Source of the DNA: Guyanagaster necrorhizus
Lineage: Eukaryota > Basidiomycota > Agaricomycetes > Agaricales > Physalacriaceae
Assembly: GCF_019112545.1 (NCBI RefSeq)
Contig: NW_025064909.1
Coordinates: 136,843 to 198,313 of the forward strand
DNA: 61,471 nucleotides
Direction: 5' to 3'
This document shows positions 1-9,841 of this stretch, piece after piece. The number at the start of each line of letters is the position of its first letter. The first letter of the stretch is position 1. The position numbers and the translations under genes are program-made. The notes beneath the pieces are model-generated. The model was not told the DNA's origin, did no database searches, and saw only the letters and a list, made by a program, of their open reading frames with translations.

Positions 1-469
1 ACTAGCTTTTGACTTTCGACTCCAGACCTGGCTTTCCCTGCTGCGCTACGCAACCTGCTCTCAACAGAGCCAGGTTTGAAGATCAAGGGCCTCTGTCACA
101 TTACTGAATTATTCAAATTCTGGTACTTGCATCTATTGATTCTGTATGCAGTTGCCTCGCTCATAACCCATTCTCTCCCACAACCCATAGGATGGTCCGT
201 CTACCTAAGTGCGGATTCCTCAAATTACTCCCTCATAACCCGTAGTGCTGAATGGGTATGGGTTATACGGAGGGGGCTATGAGTGTTCCAGTTGAACAGC
301 ACGAACGGCACGAACGGCACGGATATAGCCGGAAAGGTTCAGCCTAGAGTCTTTATACACCTGACGTTCCACCCTCCCTTTCTTCCCCCAACATAGAAAA
401 ACCCTTAGTCGATTCTGCCTCTGAGCCTTTTTTCTTTCTGTTTACATTTGTTACAAAAAGCGATCCACA
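1..469. promoter_or_regulatory. Upstream region and 5' leader of the protease gene
   Basis: No coding signal was found. A 9-bp unit (gcacgaacg) is repeated about two and a half times at 299-322 and is directly followed by an AT-rich motif (gatatag). A weak TATA-like ttatac lies near 353. A pyrimidine-rich stretch (about 365-450) leads into the first exon, as in many fungal leaders. No ATG occurs between about 340 and the split start codon at 470, so that AUG would be the first in the spliced message if transcription starts in this region. The promoter assignment is inferred from position only. Confidence 0.4.
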
Positions 470-2322
470 AGTAAGCCCTTTAGCTTTTCTTTGATCTCTC
501 CTCGTTACTGATCGTTCCTTCCCAGTGGCGCCTAACCCCTTCAACCTCGACGAAGTGTTCTACGACTCGTGCCTGTACATCCCCGCACAATTCGGAAACG
601 AGCCGCCGATTGCCTCAACCTCGACCCTCGTCCCACCCACCGTCTACACATTCGGCAAGTGCGAGGGTGACATCGACTCGTCCCGTCTCACCGACCATTA
701 CCCTGCTGCTTATAAAGACTTCTTCGGTACGCCCAGTGGCGCTCCCTGCATCTACAAGTCGGGCCCTGCCTGGCCTGAACGCCCAGGTCCGCATGCGCAG
801 CGCTTCATCCGTGAGGCACGCCCTGTCTATGGCCACCCTATCGCAGGCTCCTGGCTCGAGATCGGTACGGAAATCTACAAGTCCCTCGACTCTCACGGCG
901 TCATGTGGACCTCGATCGACCCCGTCGCCTTCGCCAATGCAGGGGAGAAGACGCCGTTTTGCCCACTCCTTATGTGGATCGGCGTGAAGCACAAGACTCT
1001 CCCCTTCGACGCTGCGGTGGCTGCCGCCGACGCCATCAAGCTTATCCTCAGTCTAGCTGGCTTCCCTGACATCGAGGTCGCTTTTCGCGAGTCGGAGGTG
1101 ACCCACTCTGTTGGTGGCCCGAAGCTCCTCCCCTTCACCCCCCTCTTCGACCGCATCCCCAAGTTCCGCAAGCCTTTCACGCCCACGCTTGGCCTCTCCA
1201 TTGCCCCACTCAAGACACCCCACTACGAGGGCACCGGTGCCCTCTACTTCCGCCTCGGCAAAGATGACGATGAGCGCGTCGTCCTTCTCACTGCTGCCCA
1301 TGTCGCTCGCCCTCCTGCATATGCCTACATGGGCACGTTGCGCCAGCACACCAGACAGCAACATGAGCACATTGTCGCCCTCGGCTGCATGGGCTACTGG
1401 AATGCTATAAATGCCATGATGGACACCATCGGCGACCTCGCTCGCTCCATCAAGGTGTGGAACAAGGTGATCTCCAGGCTGGGCGAGTTCGTTGAGGGCG
1501 AGGATGCAGCGGTCACCGATTCGCGCAAGTACACCCAGCGTGACGTGGAGAAGGCGATGAGGATAATCGACAACTTGAACAAGCTTCACGACGAGGTTAC
1601 TAAACGCAGGACGCACCCGGACCTGCGAATCATCGGCTTCGTCCTCCACGCTGAGCCCATTGTCGTCGCCGACGGACCCACCGAGTTTACGCATGACTGG
1701 GCCTTTATCCAGCTTTACCCTGAGAAGATCGACTGGAGCACCTTCCCAGGAAACAAGGTCTACATTGGTACGTTTCCCATCTCGTCCCGCAGTTTCAATT
1801 TTGGCTGACTATTATATCCCTGCAGGTGGCAACCTCTCGGTGCCTGACTTCCGCAACTTCTTGTTCCCACAGCCCAAGGACAAGGTGGGCTATGAGTACC
1901 CGGATGATGGGCTCCTCCAGGCCTTTGGTGTCGTGAAGGACGACGAGATCCGTCAACCCCAGCACCTCGATATTCACGGCGAAAAGGCACTCCTTGTAGT
2001 GAAGAATGGCCCAACCACAGGCACCACCGTCGGTCGTGTCAACGGGCTCGAGTCTTTCACTCGCGTCTACACTGACTATAGTGCCAAGTATGTGTCCATC
2101 GAAGTCGCCATCCTGCCCTACACCGACAACAAGAAGCTGCCCAGCTCCTTCTCCGCCCCTGGAGATTCCGGTGCCATCATCCTCGACAGGGCTGGCCGCA
2201 TCGTCGCCTTGCTCACCGGCGGTGGCGGCACGAACCATGAGACAGACGTGACCTATGGAACCCCATACTGGTGGCTCGAGGAGAAGATCAAGAAGGCCTT
2301 CCCCGACTGCCACCTCTACTAG
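470..2322 (+). CDS. Trypsin-fold (PA clan) serine peptidase-like protein
   Basis: Predicted 579-residue protein from exons 470, 526-1767 and 1826-2322. The start codon is assembled across intron 1: A at 470, TG at 526-527. The spliced context is CCACA-ATG-G, with A at -3 and G at +4, and no other upstream ATG exists. Intron 1 (gtaagc...cccag, 55 nt, with tactgat as branch site) and intron 2 (1768-1825) both follow fungal consensus. A complete chymotrypsin-type triad is visible: His259 in LTAAH, Asp391 in HDWAF and Ser529 in PGDSGA. The spacing (132 and 138 residues) is wider than in trypsin, with a charged, probably helical insert between His and Asp. There is no signal peptide or membrane segment, so a cytosolic location is likely. 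Such GDSG proteins are common but uncharacterised in mushrooms; the substrate is unknown. Base composition is GC-richer than most of the window. Confidence 0.85.
471..525 (+). other. Intron splitting the start codon
   Basis: The donor gtaagc follows CCACAA, and the acceptor cccag precedes TGGCGCC. Joining 470 to 526 creates ATG in frame with the whole peptidase reading frame. Without splicing, the first in-frame ATG is codon 127, at 903-905. Confidence 0.8.
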
Positions 2323-3269
2323 GTCGCCACCTAGGTTTACACATTTTTTAAATGCAAGCAGAAACTCAGGTCTTGTTCTTTTTTTCTTCTTTACTTTCCT
2401 TTTCACACATAACTAATGCCATCTCTCCTCAATATACAGGTAGACCTCTCGGACTCGTCGACTCGTTGTGCACGTCCTGGACGAGTTGGTTTGTTGTTGG
2501 TCAGCCCTTGTACACTATCATGTCTTTCTGCTTCTTGGACATTCATAGCATATCTTTTTGTCTTGTTTTTTGTACTATTATATGTTGTACTTTGTAATTA
2601 ACAGTGTTCATGCATGTTTCTAACTTGGGTGCGATTAAGTAAAAGTTTGATACCAAAGGTAAAGTTCTACACAGGCACTTGTCGCTCTGGTGCTAAGTCA
2701 TGCTCTGTGACTTTTCTCTCTCTTCTCTCTCGCTTGCCGACTTCAAGGTGACGACTAAGAGTCTATGTCAGCTTCATCTCGCAACTTTGTTCCACAGATG
2801 TAAGTGCCATCGTTTGTGGGGAGTTCAGGATGCAGCAACTGACGAGATCCACGGTGAAATGAAGGTCTTGGGGGTACAGCTCCGTCTCTGTTATTGACTC
2901 GACGACCTCTTTGCTCTCGTGTACGCCTAACCTAACGGACATCAAGCGGCAATATTCTTTGTGCAATATTCTTTCGTGTGAGGAGGGCCTTACCGAACGG
3001 CTACCACCCATCTCGTACCTCATACTCGTAGGTGCAGAGTAGCGTGCAGAGTAGCCAGGTACTTCGCCAGTCCTGGTCCTTCGTCTCCGTCATACCATGG
3101 TTCAACTCTTATCCACGTCCGTGTCGTTGAAGCTAACGCTAGTCAGAATCGAAGGCGTACTCTCCACCCACGGGAAACCATAGGAAAACACGATAGACTC
3201 GAATCAGTGGCGAAGGACGTTTGGGGCCTTGCTGGATGTTGGGCTTCGATTCGCCAGACGTTGGAGGAC
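2323..3269. other. 3' flank of the protease gene, no gene seen
   Basis: AT-rich 3' untranslated-type sequence up to about 2660, then diverged sequence with only short unsupported reading frames. A short direct repeat (gtgcagagtagc, then again about 15 bases on) lies near 3032-3055. Nothing here resembles a gene I recognise. Confidence 0.4.
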
Positions 3270-4012
3270 TGTGCCGGCCTGACGGTAGCTGATCTACGAG
3301 ACATGCCCCAGGTGTTGTGAAAATTCCGCCGTTGTTCTATCGACCAAATGTAAGAGCTTGTTTCGGTCTACTTTGTCTTCCGAGTCATATCCGTATGTGA
3401 TGCGCAGGATCATATCTGCAGTAAGACTGAGTTTTTATTAGGTAGATGTAGGTTTGAATCTTTGTTCATGGTGACTCACCGAGAGATGAGGTAATGAAAC
3501 TTCTCCGGCCCCTCTAAGAGCCGCTTCAGAAGCTGTCGTATTTCGTTCTCTTGAATCGTAGTCAACTTTCCAACGGCCCTGGCGTTTAAGCAATTGTGCA
3601 AGAGTCTTTGCTGCATCCTCAAAGTAGCACCTGTTAGACATGAACGGAATGAGCTAATTCCAGCCGATGGGGTCACAGACCATAGTGAAATGAGGTCGGT
3701 CAGAATAATTAGGGCTTCGTTTAACCAGTAGATCCATGGAAGTATCAGAAGAGCAGGGTATGATGACTGTGACCGACTCGGAGCAGAAATTCCCTAGAGG
3801 AAGACCACAGTCAATTCGAAGCGAAATCGAAGAGGGAAGAATACTGACCGTAGACTTCCCTCCAGCAAGCAAATGTTATCCAGGGTCTCGTCGTCGGCAT
3901 GTCCAGAATGTTTCCAAGAAAGCGAAATCCCCATGGTCCAGGCGGAAGACGGAAACACGGAGTGGGCTTTGCCGGAGCAGTCTGTCCATAGGGATTCGTT
4001 GAAGAACACAGT
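3270..4012 (-). pseudogene. N-terminal half of an OrdA-like cytochrome P450 (relic)
   Basis: On the minus strand the pieces of exons 1-3 of the P450 type found intact at 36.45 and 58.19 kb appear in order. They are the proline hinge and GN.DMPT..PW.TFA block (about 3880-3990), a YSDRPHFTM block (about 3660-3740), the HNCLNA...KRLLEGPEKF block ending at a donor-like gtgagt (about 3480-3620), and an ILRITYGYD block after an acceptor-like tgcag (about 3365-3410). A diverged LVDRTTAEFSQ and CLVDQLP stretch follows, down to about 3280. Pieces lie in different frames, so the gene is dead. The I-helix and heme regions are absent. It ends at a junction with another P450 fragment on the opposite strand. 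Confidence 0.75.
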
Positions 4013-4110
4013 CTCGCCATTTGCTCTGACGTTGCCTCATGACTTGGAGCTCACGTTCACGCGAATCGAAAAAAGTGCAGAGGATGCCGTTAGGTGTCCG
4101 GAAAGATGGG
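3955..4110 (+). pseudogene. C-terminal tail of a different P450 family (relic)
   Basis: Plus-strand translation gives SVHRDSLKNTVSPFALTLPH followed by DLELTFTRI. This matches the C-terminus of the P450 at 8354-9841 (SIHKDSLKNTFSPFALTLPH then DLDLKFRRI). Only the last 40 or so residues are present; the heme loop is not. It overlaps or abuts the opposite-strand N-terminal P450 relic, so two unrelated P450 ends meet head to head. Confidence 0.7.
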
Positions 4111-4139
4111 GAGTAGACGGATTATGGGTTCTTCCATGA

Positions 4140-4448
4140 GCCTCGAGAATTACTTATAGTGAATGATAGGGTTTAATTTAATACCGCATGCCAGCCCATG
4201 TACAATGTAAACAAGTATCCTAATACTAGTTCTAGAGATCATCACATTGGATATGAATCACGTAATAAATGATCACCAGGGCCTTTCGAGTCGTAACCGG
4301 ATTTTAAGCGTGTTATCGAAGACGAAGACCCAAGTGACGTGCAAATGAATTCACCAGAGCATCAGTTCGGAGCCAATAGTTATAAGAATCGCTGCTAAGA
4401 GGCCCATCGGTATCGACGCGGAACCTGCTATTGAAATTGAATTTCCTG
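4140..4448. other. Intergenic, nothing recognised
   Basis: About 310 bases without a coding frame or repeat that I can support. Confidence 0.4.
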
Positions 4449-4835
4449 TCACACAGGGCCTAGTCGAAATCCTGCCATGCTGTTGCCCTTCTTCCAGAGG
4501 GAAAGATCAGTGACCGATTGCCCATTAACGAAGAACTCGAGGCGGATATCAGTGATGTCATTATGTTTGGGAACCTGGTCGAGGGAGGATGTCCACCATT
4601 GGAGGCAGTCGTTGGTGAGCCGGAAGCCGTTTGTGCCATCGAACGGAATAGGGATGATGATTTTTGATACTCCGGACAGCGAGGTGATAGGTGGCGCAGG
4701 TGCTGTAGCGGGGCCATGATTAGCATAGAATAGACAGGGTTTGAGTGTGGGACTGACCAAGGTAAAAGTCCTCGCAATCTATGTTCAGTTCACGAGGTAA
4801 CAAGACCTCGACCAATCTGACCGCCCTTGCCTGTC
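4449..4835 (-). pseudogene. LRR-like family relic (fourth copy)
   Basis: Minus strand: ELNIDCEDFYLG, a donor-like gtcagtcc, an acceptor-like gctacag, then APAPPITSLSGVSK and a stretch with LTNDCLQWW and DQVPKHNDITDI. This parallels the end of exon 1 and start of exon 2 of the intact gene at 28526-29688 (LSVNCVSFDLG, then LTNDCLRWW-like and QVPEINNLTDI). The phase-1 intron position is the same. The N-terminal two thirds and the C-terminus are missing, so it is a fragment. Its 5' side meets the truncated terpene cyclase relic at about 4.85 kb. Confidence 0.65.
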
Positions 4836-4854
4836 TTTGGAGGTGTTGAACTTT

Positions 4855-5844
4855 CCATAAAGTAGTCGAAGACTCCTGCTCTTCCTTGAAATGGGACGCG
4901 AATATGGCGAGCTTCTTCCAGGAACTCAAAGATAAAAATCGCGGAGCATTGCACATCTTTGCCATGTCCAACATTTCACAGCCAGACTATGAAGCGCTCC
5001 GGAGCATTTCGGCGGACACGAATTGGTCATTCTTCGACGACATTTTTACATCCTTTCTAGCCGGTAGACGTAAACCCAATCTAGGTTTCTACCGCTATAC
5101 GCTTTCTCAAGCGACCTCGATCCCTCTCGAACCATTTTCGCAGACGACAAGCTCGAGAATGCACTCTCTTCGCGTTCACAGGGACTATATGGCCTCGTCT
5201 ACCGCAAGAGAGGAAGTGGCAGCATCTACAATGGATGAGGTGCTGATGTATGTAAACGAAGACGGGATCGTACAGGTGAATCTTTCTCCACCTTGAATCC
5301 ACAGGTGAAACCTAACTTGCCTGGTTAGACGTACTTTGACCACACCCGGCCACGAATCGATCCTGTCGTCTGTGTCAATGTTCTCAGCCTCTTCTATTCC
5401 TATGGTCGAGGAAATGAGATGAACCAGACATTGGAACGGGTGTACCAGGTTCTTCTCCATCGTGCTTACCTCCAAGGATCACGGTATTACGAGACAGCAG
5501 AGAGCTTTCTCTTCTTCCTCTATCGATTTATCGGCGACTGTGATAACCCAGCCATCCATAGTCGTTTCTATCCACTCCTGAAAGAGAGTGTTATGGAGCG
5601 GATTGGGACGGAAGGAGACGGACTTGCCTTGGCAATGCGTCTAATTGTGTGCAACTTTACAGATGTGAAAAATGACATCGACCTCCAGACTCTTCGAGGA
5701 CTCCAGCCCGAGGATGGAGGATGGGATACCGGTTTGATATACAAGTATGGGTCTTCGGGTCTGAGTATTCGGAATCGAGGTCTGACAACGGTAATGGCTA
5801 TCCACGCTATCCAGCGTAGTAACTTCGCTAGTTCCTCACTATGA
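4855..5844 (+). pseudogene. HAD-like class II terpene cyclase relic, copy 1
   Basis: Resembles the fungal AstC/drimane-synthase type, a HAD-like N-terminal domain fused to a class II cyclase half. Visible in order: HAD core (SLKWD...FFQELKD, IFAMSNISQPDYEAL, FFDDIFTS, RRKPNLGFYRY); then, after a frameshift near 5125, the HAD motif IFADDKLENALSSRSQG; then a deletion that removes the class II Asp motif; then VNEDGIVQ. A phase-0 intron (about 5275-5328) leads to an uninterrupted last exon 5329-5844 with YFDHTRPRIDPVVCVNVL and a QW-like QPEDGGWDTGLIY...LSIRNRGLTT. The 5' exons with the first HAD Asp motif are missing. Known family enzymes cyclise farnesyl diphosphate to drimane skeletons; this copy cannot do so. 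Confidence 0.8.
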
Positions 5845-5879
5845 GACAACACGAGCGAGCCTTTAGATAGCAGTAGTAA

Positions 5880-6270
5880 GTATCGTTGATTATGTTGTAG
5901 CTTATTGATCTCATACCATTACAATCTCGTATCGGGCATCCCATATTCTTTACAGTAGCTGTAGCTGTATGAATATGCACTAGAGCCAATAGTCACTGAG
6001 AACGGCTCCATCATCCGAAGAGGTCGTCCAGGTGTACCGTTATAGCCAGTAATCCTGCGTCTGTTTGAACAGTCAGCGAGAATTTCTAGATGAAAAGCGA
6101 TGGAATTTGATCACCTTATTGTAGTAAAACAACCAGATACGACCGGTCCAATACTTAGTGCTCGTCCGCGGATTCAGTTTCGCGCGACAGTGAAATAGGC
6201 TAAAATTGCGTTTCAGCGAAGCGGACGACTTGGCATGTAGATTTTATAAGGAAAATGAGGTGATCTTGAA
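5880..6270. repeat. Duplicated block downstream of terpene cyclase copy 1
   Basis: Diverged repeat of 19620-20010. Shared landmarks include gaacagtcagcgaga, gtccaatactt, cagtgaaata and ttttataaggaaaa-like strings in the same order. It shows that the duplication extends beyond the cyclase. On the minus strand, copy 2 reads as a hydrophobic ORF start (see that entry); here frame is lost. The function of the original sequence is not recognised. Confidence 0.55.
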
Positions 6271-7094
6271 GCATATAGAAAGGACTTTGTTGACCTGCCA
6301 CAATAAAATAGCCAAAAAGCGACCGTTACAGTGCTGTACGCCAGAGAACTGCGGAAACGTTCTTCTGCAATACGAATGACCCTTAGCATGTACAGCGTTG
6401 TGGCATCCTGTACTGTTTTCAGTGTTTCATTGGTGCCAAATCGGAAGGAGCTGACCTTTGGCAATAAAGGTATCCTTCCTGATACGATTAGATCGACCCT
6501 CCGTGGTAGGTACCATCCAGCCATGCTATCCAATGATGAACAAAAGGGCCACGAAGAACACTAGCACATACCGATGATCGTAGAGGTGCTAAACGTCAAA
6601 TCCTTGCTTGATACTTGCATTAGAAGTCGGCCTTAGGTCGAGTCGGTGCCGCCTATCGCTAGCCCTTTAAGCGGCACTACCACCACCAATCGACCACAAA
6701 TCCGAAGTTTTCTTTTATTGCCATGCCTAGAAATATGCGTAAGAACGCTGACGAGGGAAGAACGGAGACTTTGCTCACTGAGCCCGAAGTCTTTGCCCAA
6801 ACTGGCTGGGAAGTAGATTCACGCCAGTTTAGGAGGACAAAAGAAATGTTACAAAAGGTGTGCTGACTGATATTGGCGTGACTTTCGGGGACGACGCGTG
6901 ATCTGACCGTTGGCAACGACATGCATCCTTCTTTCAACTGCCAGTCCACTACAAGGTCACATAGAACGGTTAGAGCATACGTTCACGGTACATGCTGGCC
7001 AGACATACAGTTCAATAATGAAAAAAGGTGTCGCGAAAAGTGGAAGGGTAGACTGACCATGGCAGAGCTGTTATCACTGATGATGTACCCAGCC
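6271..7094. other. Gene-poor stretch
   Basis: Short open frames on both strands without recognisable domains or convincing splice architecture. Probably decayed sequence between relics. Confidence 0.35.
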
Positions 7095-7750
7095 GCTACT
7101 GCCAATGAATTGTCAGCCATTCGCAGTCGACCATATAAAAGGTCCTGTTCGCCACCAAAGATGTCTAGATCAAGCCTAAGAATCCTGGAAAGAGGAAGAG
7201 ATGATAAGTTTGCTCACTTGGTCACAGATCCTCTCCGAACTGGCTTCCAGGCCTTTCCCGACGTCATCTAGGCTTTGCGAGGCAGAAAAATGTCGCAACA
7301 ACGTGTACTAGCTGCTATTGGCATGACTTTTGGGGGAGACGCTGGAACCGTGTCGCGGGGTTCGCTAGGCAAATGCACACGATGGTGCAAAGCTACGTTA
7401 CCCGAGACAACGGAAAACTACGACAAGGTCCCGGAATCCTGCCCTAAGGTGCACGTGACCCTACGCGTCTCCCGACTCAACGCGATATGTGGTGATGAAG
7501 AGAGCCGCGTTTATTTGTTGACGTCAGCAAACAACTTTGCCGTCGACCATCACGACGGCCTCGACCTTCATTTTTCCCTCGTCGCTACAGTCTGATCCTT
7601 CATGGTTGACGCGGCTACAGCAGACACAGGCTCCTTCATTGTGATTCTACTGGTCGGAACGGGTATCAACAAATGGCAATGCGCCTTGCTCAACGGGAGG
7701 CTAAGGTTCGTAAATCTGTGTATTAAGGCAGATTTCATTGACAAGCGTAT
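7095..7750 (+). pseudogene. Unidentified relic, paired with 24330-24780 (minus strand)
   Basis: Plus strand matches the minus strand at 24.33-24.78 kb over several blocks. Examples are QILSELASRPF versus EISSKLAAKPLF; a shared non-coding-like piece around 'ttgccrtcgaccatcacgacg'; and DAATADTGSF versus DAATVDTGSF with 'aaggttcgtaaatct' following. In-frame stops break this copy. I do not recognise the parent protein; the second copy carries a hydrophobic segment (ILAILLVGASIYKLAL), suggesting a membrane segment. Confidence 0.4.
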
Positions 7751-8353
7751 CTCTAGAACCTTGAGCGATTCGATGATATCGGATTTCTTCGTGATCAAGA
7801 ATGGCTCATATCGAGTATCGCCTCAGTGTTAGATATGAGAAGGACATGGCCATACCGACGTAACGATGAAGGAAGTATCTTTGCTGTCGATTCACCGAAA
7901 GAAGTTGTGGTAGTTCCTGTCCTGCGCGCCCAAGATGCGAAAATATAAATTTATATCCAGATATCCATTGAAAACTGTATTTTAGGGATCTTTAACCAAG
8001 CCCCCCCATCGATGAACGTGACAAAAATCTCTCGAGTCCAAGTATGCAAGCGTGCCCGAAGGACGGCTAACACTGAACTGCCACTTGTGTTGCTTGTGCC
8101 AAATACCAATGGCCGTACAGATATACTCGGTGCGTTCCTCTTCCCTTCATATTTAATTTCAGCACCTGAAATCATTTCCGCAGTACGGATGTCCGACCCT
8201 TGTGAATGTATGGCGACGTTCAATTGTGTTACCACGAGAACGGCGTGTCTGTTAATTTCAAAAATGAGGTGTTCGCACGTAAATATTCCCTTCATTTTTT
8301 AGCCAAAAACTGAACACCGACTAAGAACTCCTGCCCTCGAACTGATTTCATTT
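7751..8353. other. Intergenic, nothing recognised
   Basis: 3' flank of the P450 on the minus strand. No supported gene. Confidence 0.4.
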
Positions 8354-9841
8354 TTACTTCCGTTTTGGAATGCCGAAAATTTTTCTCTCTCCCTCTGAAA
8401 TCCGCCTAAACTTCAGATCCAAGTCGTGGGGTAAAGTCAGAGCAAAGGGAGAGAACGTGTTCTTCAATGAATCCTTATGGATGGAGGGCTCAGGTAAAGA
8501 CCACTCGTGCTCCCGCAGAAACATGGCTGTCAACGTTCTTTGCTCGTACATGGCAAAATTCCTTGCTGGGCACTGCCGTGGCCCCAGAGCGAACGGAAGC
8601 CATCCAGATTTCTGCCATCCGTGTTCCAAAAATCTTTCTGGGATGAAAGCATCAGGAAATTTCCAACGCTCTTCGTCATGGTGAATGGCGTAGATATTCA
8701 CTATCAGTGAGGTACGCGCGGGAACGAAGTATTTTCCGAGCCGGACAGATCGATTCGACTGACGAGGAACGATGTAGGAAATCGGGGTATTGATACGCAT
8801 GGCTTCGCGAATACAAGCAGTGAGATACGGCAGTGATATCCCGGAGAGTTGTTCGACGGTTGGGTCAAGATCGTCGCCCAGTACTTCCATGATTTCCTCC
8901 CGCGCCCGCCGCTGCATGTCAGGATGGCATGCAAGAAAATAGAACAATGTCGATATCGCACCGGCGGCCGTATCCTGATAACGGATGGAAGTGAATTCAA
9001 TGCCATCGAGTGCAAGTAACGACTAGGCTTACGTGTCCGCCGATGAATAACACGATCATGTTATCACGGAGCTCCTTGTGCGACATGGCAGGGTCCTTAA
9101 GCATGAAGGTCATCATGTCGTCTCCCGGATTGTTCTTCTTGTCAGTTAAGAGCTGCATGAACCTCTCGACCAAGGTATCGATCCGACAGATGAGCTTCTT
9201 CCTAGGAAAGGTACGCTCCATCCATGGGAAGATAAGGTATATAGGATTGGCAATAGCGGCCATGACAGCATTGTACTCTTGGACAAATGGATTGTCCGTT
9301 TCGATAGCGTCGAAGTTGTGCCCGAGGACCGTCGAACCCACAGCGTCGAGGGCGAAACGTTGAGCGTATTTATCCCATTGCATAGTGCGGCACTTTCCCA
9401 CAATGGCGGAAAGATTATGAGCGAGGGATGTGAATGCTTGGACGGGGATTTTGGCACTGAACGCGTCGTTAATCAAGACGGACTGTTTTTGCCACCGCTT
9501 GCCATTGGACATGAGGAGACTGGCGGAACCCACGAAACGCCATAAGAGAGAAGCGTCGTCCGGAGTTTCTTTAGGAAACAGAGCAGTGTTATCGCACATT
9601 TCGCGATATACACCATCCATCGGCCAAGGACCCACACTAGAACAACATGTTCATGGGTGTCCCTCGAAAAGGGGACGATAAGCCTCTTGATCCGACGATC
9701 TTCAGACTCTCCAGTCAGATAGCTCCAAAGGAGAGGAAGTATCGCGACACGAGGGAGATGTCGCAAGTGGGAAGGAGGAACTGTGATTCGATAGCAGCAC
9801 AATATCAGGATAAATGCTGCGATTATAATCCAGATATACAT
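8354..9841 (-). pseudogene. Cytochrome P450 with one frameshift
   Basis: Minus strand from the ATG at 9841. An N-terminal membrane anchor (IIIAAFILILCCY) is followed by HLRHLPRVAILPLLWSYL and VLVWVLGRWMV. At about 9615 the frame is lost and resumes as REMCDNTALFPKETPDD, with a few residues apparently deleted. Downstream all is intact: I-helix GGH/DTAAGA split by a good 58-nt intron (8975-9032), the ExxR motif EAMR, PERF, and heme loop FALGPRQCPA with the Cys ligand, ending at KRK. The heme loop has Ala where Gly is usual after Cys-Pro. This family differs from the OrdA-like P450s elsewhere in the window. Either a recent pseudogene or a sequencing slip; without the frameshift it would be a full-length enzyme of about 500 residues. 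Confidence 0.8.

Noticed and set aside
353..544. Minus-strand ORF upstream of the protease
   Set aside because: It overlaps the leader and intron 1 of a well-supported plus-strand gene and has no domain.
1053..2406. Long minus-strand frames across the protease gene
   Set aside because: Shadow frames of GC-rich coding DNA on the other strand; no introns or motifs of their own.
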